A stretch of DNA of 64,000 bases from an uncultured Butyricimonas sp. (GCA_944321845.1 CALUMT010000040.1:1-64000), one strand, 5' to 3'. Shown: positions 7,932-17,740, counted from the stretch's first letter. Made by a program: numbers and translations. Notes: generated by a model not told the origin, from the sequence alone.

Positions 7932-9323
7932 ATGTTTGATAAAAGCGTATATGTAAATAGACGGGAGCGGTTGATGCAAAAAATGAGTGGGGGGCTGGTG
8001 TTGATATTAGGTAACGGGGAGGCCCCGGCAAATTATACAGACAACACGTATAAATTCCGTCAAGACAGTTCATTCCTTTATTTCTTCGGTTTGAATCAGC
8101 CGGGATTTGCCGGTGTGATGGATGTCGATTCCGGAGAAACCTGTTTGTTCGGGAATGACGTGGATATGGATGATATTATCTGGATGGGACCCCAGCCGAG
8201 CGTGAAGGAACAAGCTGCCAGCGTGGGTGTGGTGAATTCCGCTCCTTTTGCCAAGTTGGCAGAGGTGTTACAGCAAGCTATCAGTGCCGGACGCAAGATT
8301 CATTTCCTGCCCCCGTACCGATTCCGTAATATGTTGCTGTTGGAGGATTTGCTGGGTATCCATCATTCATTGGTCAAGAAATACGCTTCATTGGAATTGA
8401 TAAAGGCCGTGGTGTCTTTGCGTTCCGTGAAAGAACAGTGCGAGATTGACGAAATAGACCGTGCTTGTAATATCGGTTACGAGATGCATGTTGCGGCGAT
8501 GAAGAATGCCCTTCCCGGGGTGAAGGAACATTATATTGCCGGGTTGATCGAGGGTATTGCTGCTTCTTATGGAAGTATGGTTTCTTTCCCGGTAATTCTT
8601 TCCCAGAATGGAGAAACTTTGCATAATCATGACCATAGCAAGACGTTGACGGTGGGACGTATGATGTTGACTGATGCCGGTGCGGAAACGACCATGAATT
8701 ATTGCTCCGATTTCACGAGAACCGTTCCGGTGGGAGGTCGTTTCGATCAACGCCAGAAGGATGTTTATAATATCGTGTTGGCTTGTAATAATAAGGCTAT
8801 TGAGATTGCCCGTCCGGGAGTAACGTATCAATACGTGCATTTGGAAGTGTGCAAGGTGTTGGCTCAGGGATTGAAGGATTTGGGTTTGATGAAAGGGGAT
8901 GTGAATGCTGCCGTGGCTGCAGGAGCACATGCTTTGTTTATGCCTCACGGATTGGGACACATGATGGGGCTTGATGTGCACGATATGGAGGATTTGGGGC
9001 AGATTTACGTGGGATATGACGATGAGACTCGTCCGATCCAACAATTTGGAACTTCTTCCTTGCGCATGGGACGTCGTCTGGAGAAAGGATTTGTCATTAC
9101 GGATGAACCAGGATGTTATTTTATTCCGGCTTTGATCGATCAGTGGAGAGAGCAAGGATTGCACAAAGAGTTCTTGGTATATGACAAGATAGAGACATAC
9201 AAGGATTTCGGAGGTATCCGGTTGGAGGATGATATATTAATCACGGACAATGGTAGCCGTTTCATGGGAGAGCGTCGCACGCCAATAACCGTGGAAGAAG
9301 TTGAAAACACGATTAATGGTTAA
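7932..9323 (+). CDS. pepP: Xaa-Pro aminopeptidase (aminopeptidase P family), 463 aa
   Basis: Cytoplasmic dimetal M24B peptidase that removes the N-terminal residue from peptides with Pro in second place. The N-terminal half (about 1-165) is the AMP_N domain with RQDSSFLYFFGLNQPG. The catalytic pita-bread domain carries the metal ligands: Asp in LTDAGAET, Asp in NYCSDFTR, His in HGLGHMMGLDVHD, Glu in TDEPGCYF and Glu in GGIRLEDD. The length is normal. It is followed after 18 bases by dnaN. Confidence 0.93.
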   Translation: MFDKSVYVNRRERLMQKMSGGLVLILGNGEAPANYTDNTYKFRQDSSFLYFFGLNQPGFAGVMDVDSGETCLFGNDVDMDDIIWMGPQPSVKEQAASVGVVNSAPFAKLAEVLQQAISAGRKIHFLPPYRFRNMLLLEDLLGIHHSLVKKYASLELIKAVVSLRSVKEQCEIDEIDRACNIGYEMHVAAMKNALPGVKEHYIAGLIEGIAASYGSMVSFPVILSQNGETLHNHDHSKTLTVGRMMLTDAGAETTMNYCSDFTRTVPVGGRFDQRQKDVYNIVLACNNKAIEIARPGVTYQYVHLEVCKVLAQGLKDLGLMKGDVNAAVAAGAHALFMPHGLGHMMGLDVHDMEDLGQIYVGYDDETRPIQQFGTSSLRMGRRLEKGFVITDEPGCYFIPALIDQWREQGLHKEFLVYDKIETYKDFGGIRLEDDILITDNGSRFMGERRTPITVEEVENTING

Positions 9324-9341
9324 TAAATAAAAGGAAGATAT

Positions 9342-10466
9342 ATGAAGTTTGTTGTATCAAGTAGTACATTTTTCAGTCGGTTGCAGGCCGTGAGTAAGGT
9401 GATTGGTGGAAAATCCGTGCAGCCGATATTAGATAATATCCTGCTTGTGGCAAAGGACAATATGTTGTATGCCACGGCTTCAGACAAGGAAACAACGATG
9501 GAGGCCCGGGTGGAGTTGGAGCAACTGGAAACCCCGGGAAGCATAACTATTCCGGCCAAGTCATTGCTGGATATATTGAAAGAGTTCCCGGAACAACCCC
9601 TTACCTTTGAAATTAATCAGGACACCAAACAGGTGACTATCCGTTCGGATAAGGGAGAATATTCGGTTGCCGGAGAGAGTGCTGACGATTATCCCGTGCA
9701 AACGGCCTTGAATGAGGACAGTACCAGCTTGACGGTGAGTTGTGGGATGTTGTTGGAAGGTATTTCCCGTACGGTGTTTGCCACGGCGAATGATGATTTG
9801 CGTCCGGTAATGAATTGTATCCTTGTGGAGATGGGACCGGAGAATTTTACGTTTGTAGCTTCCGATGCTCATAAACTGGTACGTTACAAGCGTTTCGACG
9901 CCATGACTAGCGGAGATAACTTCGCTTTGGTGTTACCGAAAAAGCCAGCTTTGCTGTTGAAAAATATCTTGCCGAAAGATGACAGTGAATTACGCTTGCA
10001 ATTTAATAACAAGATGGCTTGTTTTACTTTTGGTAATTACAAGTTGATATGTACGCTGATTGAGGGTCGTTTCCCGAATTATAATTCGGTTATTCCACAA
10101 AATAATCCGCGTAAAGTGGTTGTTGAGAAGAAAGAATTGTATGGTACATTGCGCCGTGTCTCCGTGATGGCTAATCAGGCAAGTAATCTTGTTAAGTTTG
10201 ATTTGACGAATGGTTCCATGATCATTTCCGCTCAGGATGTGGATTACGCTATGGCCGGTCATGAGACTATTAATTGTCAGTATGATGGAGACGGGTTGTC
10301 GATTGGATTTAAAGCTCCATTCGTGTTGGAAATTCTCTCGAATATCAACACGGATTATGTGGGTATAGAATTGTCGGATCCGAGCCGCCCAGGTCTTTTC
10401 CTGCCTTATGAGAACGATAACACGGATGAGGATCTGCTGATGCTTTTGATGCCGATGATGGTATGA
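9342..10466 (+). CDS. dnaN: DNA polymerase III sliding clamp, beta subunit, 374 aa
   Basis: The ring-shaped processivity factor of the replicative polymerase. The N terminus MKFVVSSSTFFSRLQAVSKV, three clamp repeats, and the C terminus ending in LLMLLMPMMV (the family usually ends near a P-M-R/M-hydrophobic motif) identify it. The length is typical. The neighbours pepP, a DnaQ-like exonuclease and argS show that it is not next to dnaA here, so the replication origin is not implied. Confidence 0.97.
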   Translation: MKFVVSSSTFFSRLQAVSKVIGGKSVQPILDNILLVAKDNMLYATASDKETTMEARVELEQLETPGSITIPAKSLLDILKEFPEQPLTFEINQDTKQVTIRSDKGEYSVAGESADDYPVQTALNEDSTSLTVSCGMLLEGISRTVFATANDDLRPVMNCILVEMGPENFTFVASDAHKLVRYKRFDAMTSGDNFALVLPKKPALLLKNILPKDDSELRLQFNNKMACFTFGNYKLICTLIEGRFPNYNSVIPQNNPRKVVVEKKELYGTLRRVSVMANQASNLVKFDLTNGSMIISAQDVDYAMAGHETINCQYDGDGLSIGFKAPFVLEILSNINTDYVGIELSDPSRPGLFLPYENDNTDEDLLMLLMPMMV

Positions 10467-10491
10467 TAGAAAACGAGTAAAATATTGAGTC

Positions 10492-11271
10492 GTGAAATTG
10501 CAATTAAAGAATCCGATTGTTTTTTTTGATTTGGAAACCACGGGGATTAACATTGCCAAGGATAAGATCGTGGAGATCTCCGTGTTGAAAATACACCCGA
10601 ATGGCAAGGAAGAACAACGGACAATACGGGTGAATCCGGGAATGCACATTCCGGAGGAGGCGACTGCGATTCATGGTATTCGGGACGAGGATGTTAAAGA
10701 TTGTCCCGTGTTCAAGAATATCGCGAAGGAGTTGGCCCGTTTTATCGAGGGATGTGATTTGGGTGGATATAATTCCAATCGTTTTGATATTCCTTTGCTG
10801 GCGGAAGAATTCTTGCGGGCAGAGGTGGATTTTGATATGCGGAAACGTCGTTTCGTGGATGTCCAGACGATATTTCACAAGATGGAGCAACGTACGTTGA
10901 GTGCGGCTTACCGTTTCTATTGTAATAAGAATCTGGAGGATGCCCATACGGCAGCCGCAGATACCATGGCCACCTACGAGGTTTTGCAAGCTCAATTGGA
11001 CCGTTATGGGGATGCGTTGCAGAATGACGTGGATTTTCTGAGCAAGTTTTCCACGCAGAACAATACGGCCGATTTCGCCGGTTTTATTGTTTATAATGCT
11101 GACGGGGTGGAAGTTTTTAACTTTGGAAAGAATAAAGGTATTCCGGTAGAACGGGTTTTGAAGGAGCAGCCGGGTTATTATGCCTGGATGCTCAATGCCG
11201 AGTTTCCTCTTTACACGAAGAAGATACTCACGGAGATAAAACTTCGTTCATCGGGGTTATTGAAATCATAG
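10492..11271 (+). CDS. DnaQ-like 3'-5' exonuclease, 259 aa
   Basis: DEDDh exonuclease. Motif I is FFDLETTGINIAKDKIVEIS (residues about 10-29), motif II is GYNSNRFDIPLL near residue 92, and motif III has HTAAADTMATYEVL near 152-165. The C-terminal 70 residues (AGFIVYNADGVEVFNFGKNK and following) resemble the DUF3820-like tail seen on Bacteroidales homologues. It may act as polymerase III epsilon or in repair; being next to dnaN supports a replication role. The start is a GTG at 10492, chosen because it directly precedes the conserved beginning and lies 25 bases after dnaN. Confidence 0.88.
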   Translation: MKLQLKNPIVFFDLETTGINIAKDKIVEISVLKIHPNGKEEQRTIRVNPGMHIPEEATAIHGIRDEDVKDCPVFKNIAKELARFIEGCDLGGYNSNRFDIPLLAEEFLRAEVDFDMRKRRFVDVQTIFHKMEQRTLSAAYRFYCNKNLEDAHTAAADTMATYEVLQAQLDRYGDALQNDVDFLSKFSTQNNTADFAGFIVYNADGVEVFNFGKNKGIPVERVLKEQPGYYAWMLNAEFPLYTKKILTEIKLRSSGLLKS

Positions 11272-11293
11272 TTCAAAGTTTGTGTAAGTTGTG

Positions 11294-11320
11294 GGTGTGG
11301 CAATTGCCACACCTTTTTTA
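11294..11320 (+). terminator. Terminator after the exonuclease gene
   Basis: A perfect 20-base palindrome at 11294-11313 is followed by seven T at 11314-11320. It closes the pepP-dnaN-exonuclease run and is 78 bases before argS. Confidence 0.85.
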
Positions 11321-11397
11321 TGGTATTTTATATGATTTTTTTGTCGGAAATAGTATTTTCGCGTATTAATGGATAATACTTTATAAAAGAAAGATAT

Positions 11398-13188
11398 ATG
11401 ACGTTAGAAATGATGCTTACCCAGCAGGTGCTGGCGGCCGTGAAGGCTTGTTATGGAGTGGAATTGACCGAAAAAGATGTGCAGGTCCAGGAAACAAGGA
11501 AGGATTTTACGGGAGATTTGACCGTGGTGGTATTCCCGTTCTTGCGTTATTCCCGTAAAAAGCCGGAAGAAACGGCTCAGGATTTGGGTGAGTATTTGAA
11601 GCAGCACGTGGAAGAGGTGGAGAATTATAACGTGATAAAAGGCTTTTTGAATATAGAGATTTCTCCCGTGTACTGGATGGAGGTGTTGAACGAGGTGATA
11701 GGACAGAAACGTTATGGTTATAAGGAAGAACCATCCGGAAAAACTTATATGATAGAGTATTCTTCCCCGAACACGAATAAACCTTTGCATTTGGGACATA
11801 TTCGGAATAATTTCTTGGGATGGTCTGTGTCCGAGATACAGAAAGCCAACGGGCATAAAGTGATTATGGTAAATTTGGTGAACGACCGGGGAATCCATAT
11901 TTGCAAGAGTATGGTGGCTTGGAAAAAGTTTGCCAATGGTGCAACGCCTGAATCCACGGGAATCAAGGGTGATCATTTCGTCGGTGATTATTACGTGCGC
12001 TTTGACAAGGAATACAAAGCCGAAGTGAAACAATTGATGGAAGAGAAGGGATTGGAAGAGGAGGAAGCCAAGAAACAGGCACCCATATTGTTGGAAGCCC
12101 AGGAAATGTTGCGTTTATGGGAGGCTGGAGATCAGGAAACGGTAGCCTTGTGGAGAACAATGAACGATTGGGTGTTAAAGGGATTTGACGAAACCTATCG
12201 AATGATGGGCATCCAATTCGATAAAGTATATTTTGAATCGCAGACTTACAAGAAAGGACGTGATATCGTGTTGAAGGGTTTGGCGGATGGTGTATTGTAC
12301 CGGAAGGAAACGGGTAGCGTATGGGCTGATCTCACGGGAGATGGACTTGACCATAAGTTGTTATTGCGGGATGATGGAACTTCTGTTTACATGACACAGG
12401 ATTTGGGTACGGCTTATGACCGTTTTAACGAGTTCGAGATGGACGAGGAAATATACGTGGTGGGTAATGAACAGAATTACCACTTCCAGGTATTGAAGTT
12501 GATTTGTAAAAAACTAGGATTTGACTGGGCGGATAAGATCAAACACTTGTCTTACGGAATGGTTGAATTGCCGGAAGGAAAAATGAAGTCCCGCGAAGGA
12601 ACCGTGGTTGATGCCGATGACCTGATTGAGGAAATGATTAATACGGCCCGGACAACCTCCGAGGAACTGGGAAAATTGGACGGTTACACGAAGGAAGAGG
12701 CCGAGGATGTATATCGTAAGGTGGCTTTGGGAGCCTTGAAATATTTTATATTGAAAGTAGATCCGAAGAAGACGATGATGTTTAACCCGAAAGAATCTAT
12801 CGATTTTAACGGGAATACCGGGCCATTTATCCAATATACCTACGCGAGAATCCAATCCTTGTTGCGTAAGTCTATCGGAACGGAACACGAGAAAATAACC
12901 TTGAATATACATACTCCGTTAACCAAGAAAGAACAGTATCTTGTCAAATTGATCGCGAAACTACCGGCTGTGGTATCGGAAGCGGGAGACACGTATAGTC
13001 CGGCGTTGTTGGCGAACTATTCTTATGATTTGGCAAAAGAATTCAACCAATTTTACCATGATTTTCCCGTGTTGAAGGAAGAGAACGAGGAAATACGCAA
13101 TATGCGTCTCCTATTGTCTGAGACATGTGGAATAGCGCTTCGTAATGCCATGGGAATGTTGGGTATTGAGATGCCGGAAAGAATGTAA
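11398..13188 (+). CDS. argS: Arginyl-tRNA synthetase, 596 aa
   Basis: Charges tRNA-Arg. Class I synthetase: the N-terminal additional domain (residues 1-105), the HIGH-type motif in SSPNTNKPLHLGHIRNN near residue 122-138, the KMSKS-type signature as KMKSREGTVV near 396, and the C-terminal DALR anticodon-binding domain starting near 480 with FIQYTYARIQSLLRK. The length is normal. The next gene begins 11 bases downstream. Confidence 0.97.
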   Translation: MTLEMMLTQQVLAAVKACYGVELTEKDVQVQETRKDFTGDLTVVVFPFLRYSRKKPEETAQDLGEYLKQHVEEVENYNVIKGFLNIEISPVYWMEVLNEVIGQKRYGYKEEPSGKTYMIEYSSPNTNKPLHLGHIRNNFLGWSVSEIQKANGHKVIMVNLVNDRGIHICKSMVAWKKFANGATPESTGIKGDHFVGDYYVRFDKEYKAEVKQLMEEKGLEEEEAKKQAPILLEAQEMLRLWEAGDQETVALWRTMNDWVLKGFDETYRMMGIQFDKVYFESQTYKKGRDIVLKGLADGVLYRKETGSVWADLTGDGLDHKLLLRDDGTSVYMTQDLGTAYDRFNEFEMDEEIYVVGNEQNYHFQVLKLICKKLGFDWADKIKHLSYGMVELPEGKMKSREGTVVDADDLIEEMINTARTTSEELGKLDGYTKEEAEDVYRKVALGALKYFILKVDPKKTMMFNPKESIDFNGNTGPFIQYTYARIQSLLRKSIGTEHEKITLNIHTPLTKKEQYLVKLIAKLPAVVSEAGDTYSPALLANYSYDLAKEFNQFYHDFPVLKEENEEIRNMRLLLSETCGIALRNAMGMLGIEMPERM

Positions 13189-13198
13189 AATACGGGAA

Positions 13199-14038
13199 AT
13201 GGATTTATGTAATTACCATAGTCATTGTGATTTTTGCGATGGGAAAGCTCCCGCGGAAGCATTCGTGAAGGCTGCCATTGCCGCTGGGTTTCATAGCTAC
13301 GGGATATCTTCCCATTCACCTCTGCCTTTTAGGACAAGCTGGTCATTGGATCGGGAGGATGTACCCGCTTACTTGAAGGAAGTTGAGCGATTGAAAAAGG
13401 CTTATGCTCACGAGATCGAATTGTACGTGGGGATGGAGATTGATTACTTGAGCGATTCATGGAACCCATCGATTGCTTATTTCCAGGAATTACCATTGGA
13501 TTATAGAATCGGGTCCGTACATTTCGTGGAGAACGGCAAAGGGGAGATTATGGATATGGATGGCCCTTTTGATGAGTTTCGACAGAATCTGCAGAATTTG
13601 TTCAAGGGGGATTTGAAGCGTTTAGTCGAGGCATATTTTGAGGCATCCATGCGCATGGTCGAGGCGGGTGGTTTTGATTTTATTGCGCATGCGGATAAAA
13701 TAGCGATGAATGCTTCTCTCGTGGATAATACGATAACAGAAACCCCTTGGTACGGGGAAAAAATCCGGGATTATTTTGCCTTGATCGCGGAGAAAGGAAT
13801 TATGGTAGAGGTAAACACGAAAGCTTATCGGCGGTTAGGTATCATGTTCCCAAACAGACGTTATTTCAAATGGTTGAATGACCTGGGAATTCGTTTCCTG
13901 GTGAATTCCGATAGTCATTTGCCCGATTTGGTTAATGACGGTCGTGCCTTGGCATTCGAATGGTTGCGGGAAGCCGGGGTGAAAACCACGGTACATTTGC
14001 ACGAGGGGAAATGGGAAGAAGTGCCTATAAGTATTTAA
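13199..14038 (+). CDS. PHP-domain phosphatase, histidinol-phosphatase family, 279 aa
   Basis: Metal-dependent PHP-fold phosphoesterase. Metal-binding motifs are visible: NYHSHCDFCDGK at residues about 4-15, SSHSPLPF near 36, VGMEID near 78, GSVHFVENG near 103, FIAHADKI near 160 and VNSDSHLPD near 238. Family members include HisJ/HisK histidinol-phosphatase, but no other his gene is nearby, so the substrate is not certain. The ATG at 13199 is chosen over an upstream in-frame ATG at 13145 that lies inside argS, because the homologous protein begins there. Confidence 0.88.
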   Translation: MDLCNYHSHCDFCDGKAPAEAFVKAAIAAGFHSYGISSHSPLPFRTSWSLDREDVPAYLKEVERLKKAYAHEIELYVGMEIDYLSDSWNPSIAYFQELPLDYRIGSVHFVENGKGEIMDMDGPFDEFRQNLQNLFKGDLKRLVEAYFEASMRMVEAGGFDFIAHADKIAMNASLVDNTITETPWYGEKIRDYFALIAEKGIMVEVNTKAYRRLGIMFPNRRYFKWLNDLGIRFLVNSDSHLPDLVNDGRALAFEWLREAGVKTTVHLHEGKWEEVPISI

Positions 14039-14048
14039 AGAAATAAGT

Positions 14049-15047
14049 ATGAAAAGATATTTTATAATCGGTTATTGCTGGCTTGTTGCCTTGTTCTCCG
14101 CTTGTGGAGATGGTGAGGAAATAGATGTGTTGAGTATTCTGGAGGATGAGCGGGTGGCTATACGTGAATACCTCTCGCAGGTGTCTTCTCCCATGATTAC
14201 AATACCCAAATACAGTAGGAACGGCCAATTGATCGACTCCCTGTATATCTTCAATTATACTGAAGCTGCCGGGAAACCGGAGCATGGAAATTATCTGTTG
14301 CTGGATTACAGTATTCGCCGATTGGACGGCACGTGTGAGGATTCTACCTTCCCGGATAGGGATGCCTTGGATTCCTTGTATGTGAATGGGGGGCCCATTT
14401 ATCATTGGGTGTCTGATTCTGCCCGCTTTGATTATTATGCCGATGCCGCCAGGGCTATCGGGGCGAAGGGGAGTACATGCGAAATGCTTGTTCCTTCCCA
14501 ACTGACCGATTTGAGCGGAACCACTCATGTGTGGCAATTGTCTTTTTATACGGTTATAGAGGATTTGTTGGCTTATGAAAAACAATTGATTGATTCTTAC
14601 GTGCAGCAGTTGGCTTCAAATACCCTGGAAACTTTTCAAGATGTGCAGGGAGATACCGTTACGACTTACACGTTGGTGACAAAGGAAGCTACGGGTGACA
14701 GACTGATTCAGGAGGGAGACTCGCTTACCTATTCCTGTACGGTACATTTATTGGATGAAGTCCATATGAGCGATTCTTTGCGGAAAGTATCTGAAGAGAT
14801 ATCCCAAGCGATTGTTTTTAATCCTGCCCAGACGGGTACTCCAACTGGTTTTCTGCAGGGGATACAGCATTTGAAAGCGGGAAATGAGGCCGAAATTATT
14901 ATCCCTTACGCGATGGCTTATGGCGCAGCGGAACAACGAACCACGAACGGTAAGCGAATAAAGATACCCTCTTTTTCGACCTTGGTTTATCGGGTAAAAG
15001 TGGAGAAAGTTGTGGCTGCAGCAACTACCGGGGATGAGACTTTATAA
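14049..15047 (+). CDS. FKBP-like lipoprotein, 332 aa (paralogue 1)
   Basis: A lipoprotein signal with Cys in LFSACGDG near residue 19-20 leads into an acidic N-terminal region. The C-terminal third resembles an FKBP-type prolyl isomerase domain: GFLQGIQHLKAGNEAEIIIP at residues about 265-284, then AYGAAEQ, and IPSFSTLVYRVKVEKV at the end. This pattern matches DUF4827/FKBP-like lipoproteins of Bacteroidales. The predicted role is a chaperone or foldase in the envelope; activity is not proved, since several active-site aromatic residues cannot be confirmed by eye. It follows the PHP gene by 10 bases and precedes a related gene. Confidence 0.75.
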   Translation: MKRYFIIGYCWLVALFSACGDGEEIDVLSILEDERVAIREYLSQVSSPMITIPKYSRNGQLIDSLYIFNYTEAAGKPEHGNYLLLDYSIRRLDGTCEDSTFPDRDALDSLYVNGGPIYHWVSDSARFDYYADAARAIGAKGSTCEMLVPSQLTDLSGTTHVWQLSFYTVIEDLLAYEKQLIDSYVQQLASNTLETFQDVQGDTVTTYTLVTKEATGDRLIQEGDSLTYSCTVHLLDEVHMSDSLRKVSEEISQAIVFNPAQTGTPTGFLQGIQHLKAGNEAEIIIPYAMAYGAAEQRTTNGKRIKIPSFSTLVYRVKVEKVVAAATTGDETL

Positions 15048-15085
15048 AATGATTGATAACTAACGTATTATAAAAATAGGGAAAA

Positions 15086-16099
15086 ATGAAAATTAATGCT
15101 TGGATTGGAATGAGTTGTCTCGGGATATTATTTTGGACCGGGTGCTCGAATGATAATGACTCCATCGATATGGAGAAGGTTTGGCAGGAGGAGCGTGAGA
15201 CGATTTGGGCTTATTTGGACAAGAATGCCAATGGTGAAGTGATAAAATATGCCTATACGGCAGGTAGTCTGACCGATACTATTTATATGTTCGATCTTGA
15301 AGGGGGAAGCGCTGAATGTGGGGATGCCGCTTGGGCATTGGTGGATTATGACATTTATTCCATCGGTCGTCTCACGGGTGAAAGAAGTTTATATGATTCT
15401 ACGGATCCGGCTCGTTGTGCCGGCGAGAATATAGAGCCATCCTATCGGTTTGGAGGTCCGATTATTTGGGCTGCAAATCGGATTTTCGTGGATGGTATAT
15501 TGCCTACCTTCATCAAGGAAGGGGGAAAAGGGAAGGCTATTATTCATTCCCGCTTGTTGATGGGGAACGGGACTTCCCGCTTGTATGAGATGGGAGTGAA
15601 GGAGTTTATCCGTGGAGAGTTGTTGAATTACGAGTATGAATTGATGAATCAATTTGAACAGGATTCTCTTGACGGTAAGACCTTTGATAAAAAGACGTTG
15701 CCCCTTCACGAGGGAGAAGAAAATGTGACAGCGGGAGATACTGTATCCTATCTTTATACGATCCAAAAGAATGTTGAGGCGGAACAGGTAATTGAAAATG
15801 ATACGGTGACCGTGCAATTCCGGGCCTACCTGCTGGATGCTTACAACGAACCCTTGCGTGAGATTTATGTCACCGGGGAGAATGAGGACGGAGGGGAGGA
15901 ATCCGTGGATTGGGTAGTGAACGACGATATTATTGCGGGGGTACACCGAGGTTTGCTGAATATGCGGGTAGGAGAGGAGGCTTATATATTGATGCCTTCC
16001 GCTATGGCTTGGAAAACTGGAGATAAATTCATAGGAATCCCTCCTTATTCAACGGTAGCCTATTGGATAAAACTCATTTCCCGTCAGCCTAAAAAATAA
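15086..16099 (+). CDS. FKBP-like lipoprotein, 337 aa (paralogue 2)
   Basis: Lipobox Cys in FWTGCSND near residue 20. Its plan is the same as the preceding protein: ERETIWAYLDKN near residue 36 matches ERVAIREYLSQ of the neighbour, and the C-terminal GVHRGLLNMRVGEEAYILMP with IPPYSTVAYWIKLI is the FKBP-like signature. It is probably a tandem duplicate that has diverged strongly. It lies 38 bases after paralogue 1 and 6 bases before the inositol-monophosphatase-family gene, so the run argS to 16879 is likely one operon. Confidence 0.75.
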   Translation: MKINAWIGMSCLGILFWTGCSNDNDSIDMEKVWQEERETIWAYLDKNANGEVIKYAYTAGSLTDTIYMFDLEGGSAECGDAAWALVDYDIYSIGRLTGERSLYDSTDPARCAGENIEPSYRFGGPIIWAANRIFVDGILPTFIKEGGKGKAIIHSRLLMGNGTSRLYEMGVKEFIRGELLNYEYELMNQFEQDSLDGKTFDKKTLPLHEGEENVTAGDTVSYLYTIQKNVEAEQVIENDTVTVQFRAYLLDAYNEPLREIYVTGENEDGGEESVDWVVNDDIIAGVHRGLLNMRVGEEAYILMPSAMAWKTGDKFIGIPPYSTVAYWIKLISRQPKK

Positions 16100-16105
16100 C
16101 GTCTT

Positions 16106-16879
16106 ATGGAGATTTGTTTGGAAGAAACCTTGAAACAAGTCATTGCTTGGGTAAAGGAGATCGGTGAGATACAGCGTGCTTATTTCCGTGGTACGAACCT
16201 GGAAATAGAGACGAAGTCCAATGCTTACGACGTTGTGACGCGGGTCGATAAATTAAGCGAGAGTATGCTGTTGGAGCGGATCGGGAGTGCCTTCCCTACT
16301 CATGCAGTGTTGGGCGAAGAAACGGGCAGGCATGAGGCCTCCAGCCCTTATCTTTGGGTGATAGACCCTTTGGATGGGACCAATAATTATAGCCAGGGAT
16401 TGCCGGTATTTACCATTTCTGTCGGTTTGCAATACAAGGGTGAAACCGTGTTAGGTGTAGTTTATGCCCCTTATTTCGACGAACTGTACACGGCGATTAA
16501 AGGGAAAGGAGCATCTCTGAACGGTAAGGAGATACATGTTGCGCGGAAAACAGAGTTGAAATATAGTGTTCTGGGTACAGGATTCCCTTACGATAAAGAT
16601 GTGAACCCGGAAAACAATGCGGACAATCTCGCCCGCATTTTGCCGAATATCCGGGGTGTACGACGTATGGGATCTGCTGCCTACGATTTATGTTGCACGG
16701 CTGCAGGATTCCTGGATGGCTATTGGGAGATATGCTTGCATCTATGGGATATTTGTGCCGGCGAATTGATCCTGACAGAAGCGGGAGGCATTGTGCGTCC
16801 ATTCCGGGAAGGGCGAGAGATAAATCTTGTTTCCGGAAATCCTGACATCGTGCGTGAAATGAGCAAATATCTCCGTTGA
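16106..16879 (+). CDS. Inositol monophosphatase family protein, 257 aa
   Basis: Mg-dependent phosphatase of the IMPase/FBPase superfamily. The metal-binding residues are in GEETG near residue 70, DPLDGTNNYSQGLP near 88-101, and WDICAGELILTEAGG near 213-227. SuhB, CysQ and IMPase share these motifs, and general IMPase/SuhB is the closest by layout. The substrate may be myo-inositol phosphate or another sugar phosphate. It is the last gene of the plus-strand run and converges on the patatin gene, 32 bases away. Confidence 0.9.
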   Translation: MEICLEETLKQVIAWVKEIGEIQRAYFRGTNLEIETKSNAYDVVTRVDKLSESMLLERIGSAFPTHAVLGEETGRHEASSPYLWVIDPLDGTNNYSQGLPVFTISVGLQYKGETVLGVVYAPYFDELYTAIKGKGASLNGKEIHVARKTELKYSVLGTGFPYDKDVNPENNADNLARILPNIRGVRRMGSAAYDLCCTAAGFLDGYWEICLHLWDICAGELILTEAGGIVRPFREGREINLVSGNPDIVREMSKYLR

Positions 16880-16911
16880 CCTGTTTTACTGCTACAAGGG
16901 AGAGAGCCTTG

Positions 16912-17706
16912 TTAAATGTTTAGTAATTCTTTGATATTGGGGCGGGAAAAAACAGTCTTTGCTTGCTGGTATCCCGCCTCGAATAATTTTTCCATGTTGG
17001 CCAGATCAAACATGTTGAATTGACTGATATGTTGCGGGCTAATGACCACATCGCACAATCTGGTATCCTCGTTCATGTTGGAGAGAATCCCCATGTGGAA
17101 GGAACGTTCCGCCAGTTGGATCATGTTTTTGACATGGCTGCTGGGTTCTACCGGGTCAATATGTACCCCGATGATAATGTCGCATTGTTCCCGAATCGGC
17201 CGCACAGGTAGGTTCATGAATACACCTCCATCCACGTATTGGTAGCCGTCAATGCTGATGGGGGAGAAAACAATGGGCACGCATGATGAGGCAAGTATAC
17301 AGGGTAGAATTTCTCCTTTTTGGAAATGAGTCGGTATCCCAAGATTGATATTTGTAGCTGTTGCTACCAAAGGGATGGGCAATTCATGAAAATACTTGAC
17401 CTCGATAAATTCTGCCAGGCGTTTCCCCAATCCGCTCAGGTTCATGAAACCCGTTCTTGACATGGAAGGGCGGGCGAAATCCAATAACTTCTTTTCCCTG
17501 AAAAATGCATAGGATTCTTCTGCCGTGTGTCCGGATGCGAACATGACTCCTGTGATGGCACCTGCGCTTGTCCCGGAGATGATGTCAGGATGAATGCCGG
17601 CTTCCTGCATGGCCTTGTATACTCCGATGTGGGCGAATCCTCTGGCGCCGCCGCCGCTTAGAGCCAAACCGATATGATAGGGACGTTGCATCTGTTCTTG
17701 TTTCAT
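16912..17706 (-). CDS. Patatin-like phospholipase, 264 aa
   Basis: Serine lipid acyl hydrolase. The oxyanion-hole motif ALSGGGARGFAHIGV (residues about 12-26), the nucleophile Ser in GTSAGAI near 42, and the catalytic Asp in YVDGGVF near 160 are all present. The start is the ATG at 17706 (MKQEQMQ), placed just before the conserved patatin beginning; a longer frame runs back into gapA but would cross its terminator. It resembles RssA/YchK-type bacterial patatins. Probably cytoplasmic. Confidence 0.9.
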   Translation of the reverse strand: MKQEQMQRPYHIGLALSGGGARGFAHIGVYKAMQEAGIHPDIISGTSAGAITGVMFASGHTAEESYAFFREKKLLDFARPSMSRTGFMNLSGLGKRLAEFIEVKYFHELPIPLVATATNINLGIPTHFQKGEILPCILASSCVPIVFSPISIDGYQYVDGGVFMNLPVRPIREQCDIIIGVHIDPVEPSSHVKNMIQLAERSFHMGILSNMNEDTRLCDVVISPQHISQFNMFDLANMEKLFEAGYQQAKTVFSRPNIKELLNI

Positions 17707-17709
17707 GAG

Positions 17710-17740
17710 GAAAGAAAAGAGCCGGTTGGCAACCGGCTCT
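17710..17740 (-). terminator. Terminator of gapA
   Basis: Perfect 10-bp stem (17718-17727 with 17731-17740) and a 3-base loop. On the minus strand a T-rich tail follows at 17717-17710. It ends 8 bases beyond the gapA stop and just before the patatin start. Confidence 0.85.

Noticed and set aside
9342-10466. Replication origin near dnaN
   Set aside because: No dnaA, no cluster of DnaA boxes and no A+T-rich unwinding region are seen around dnaN.
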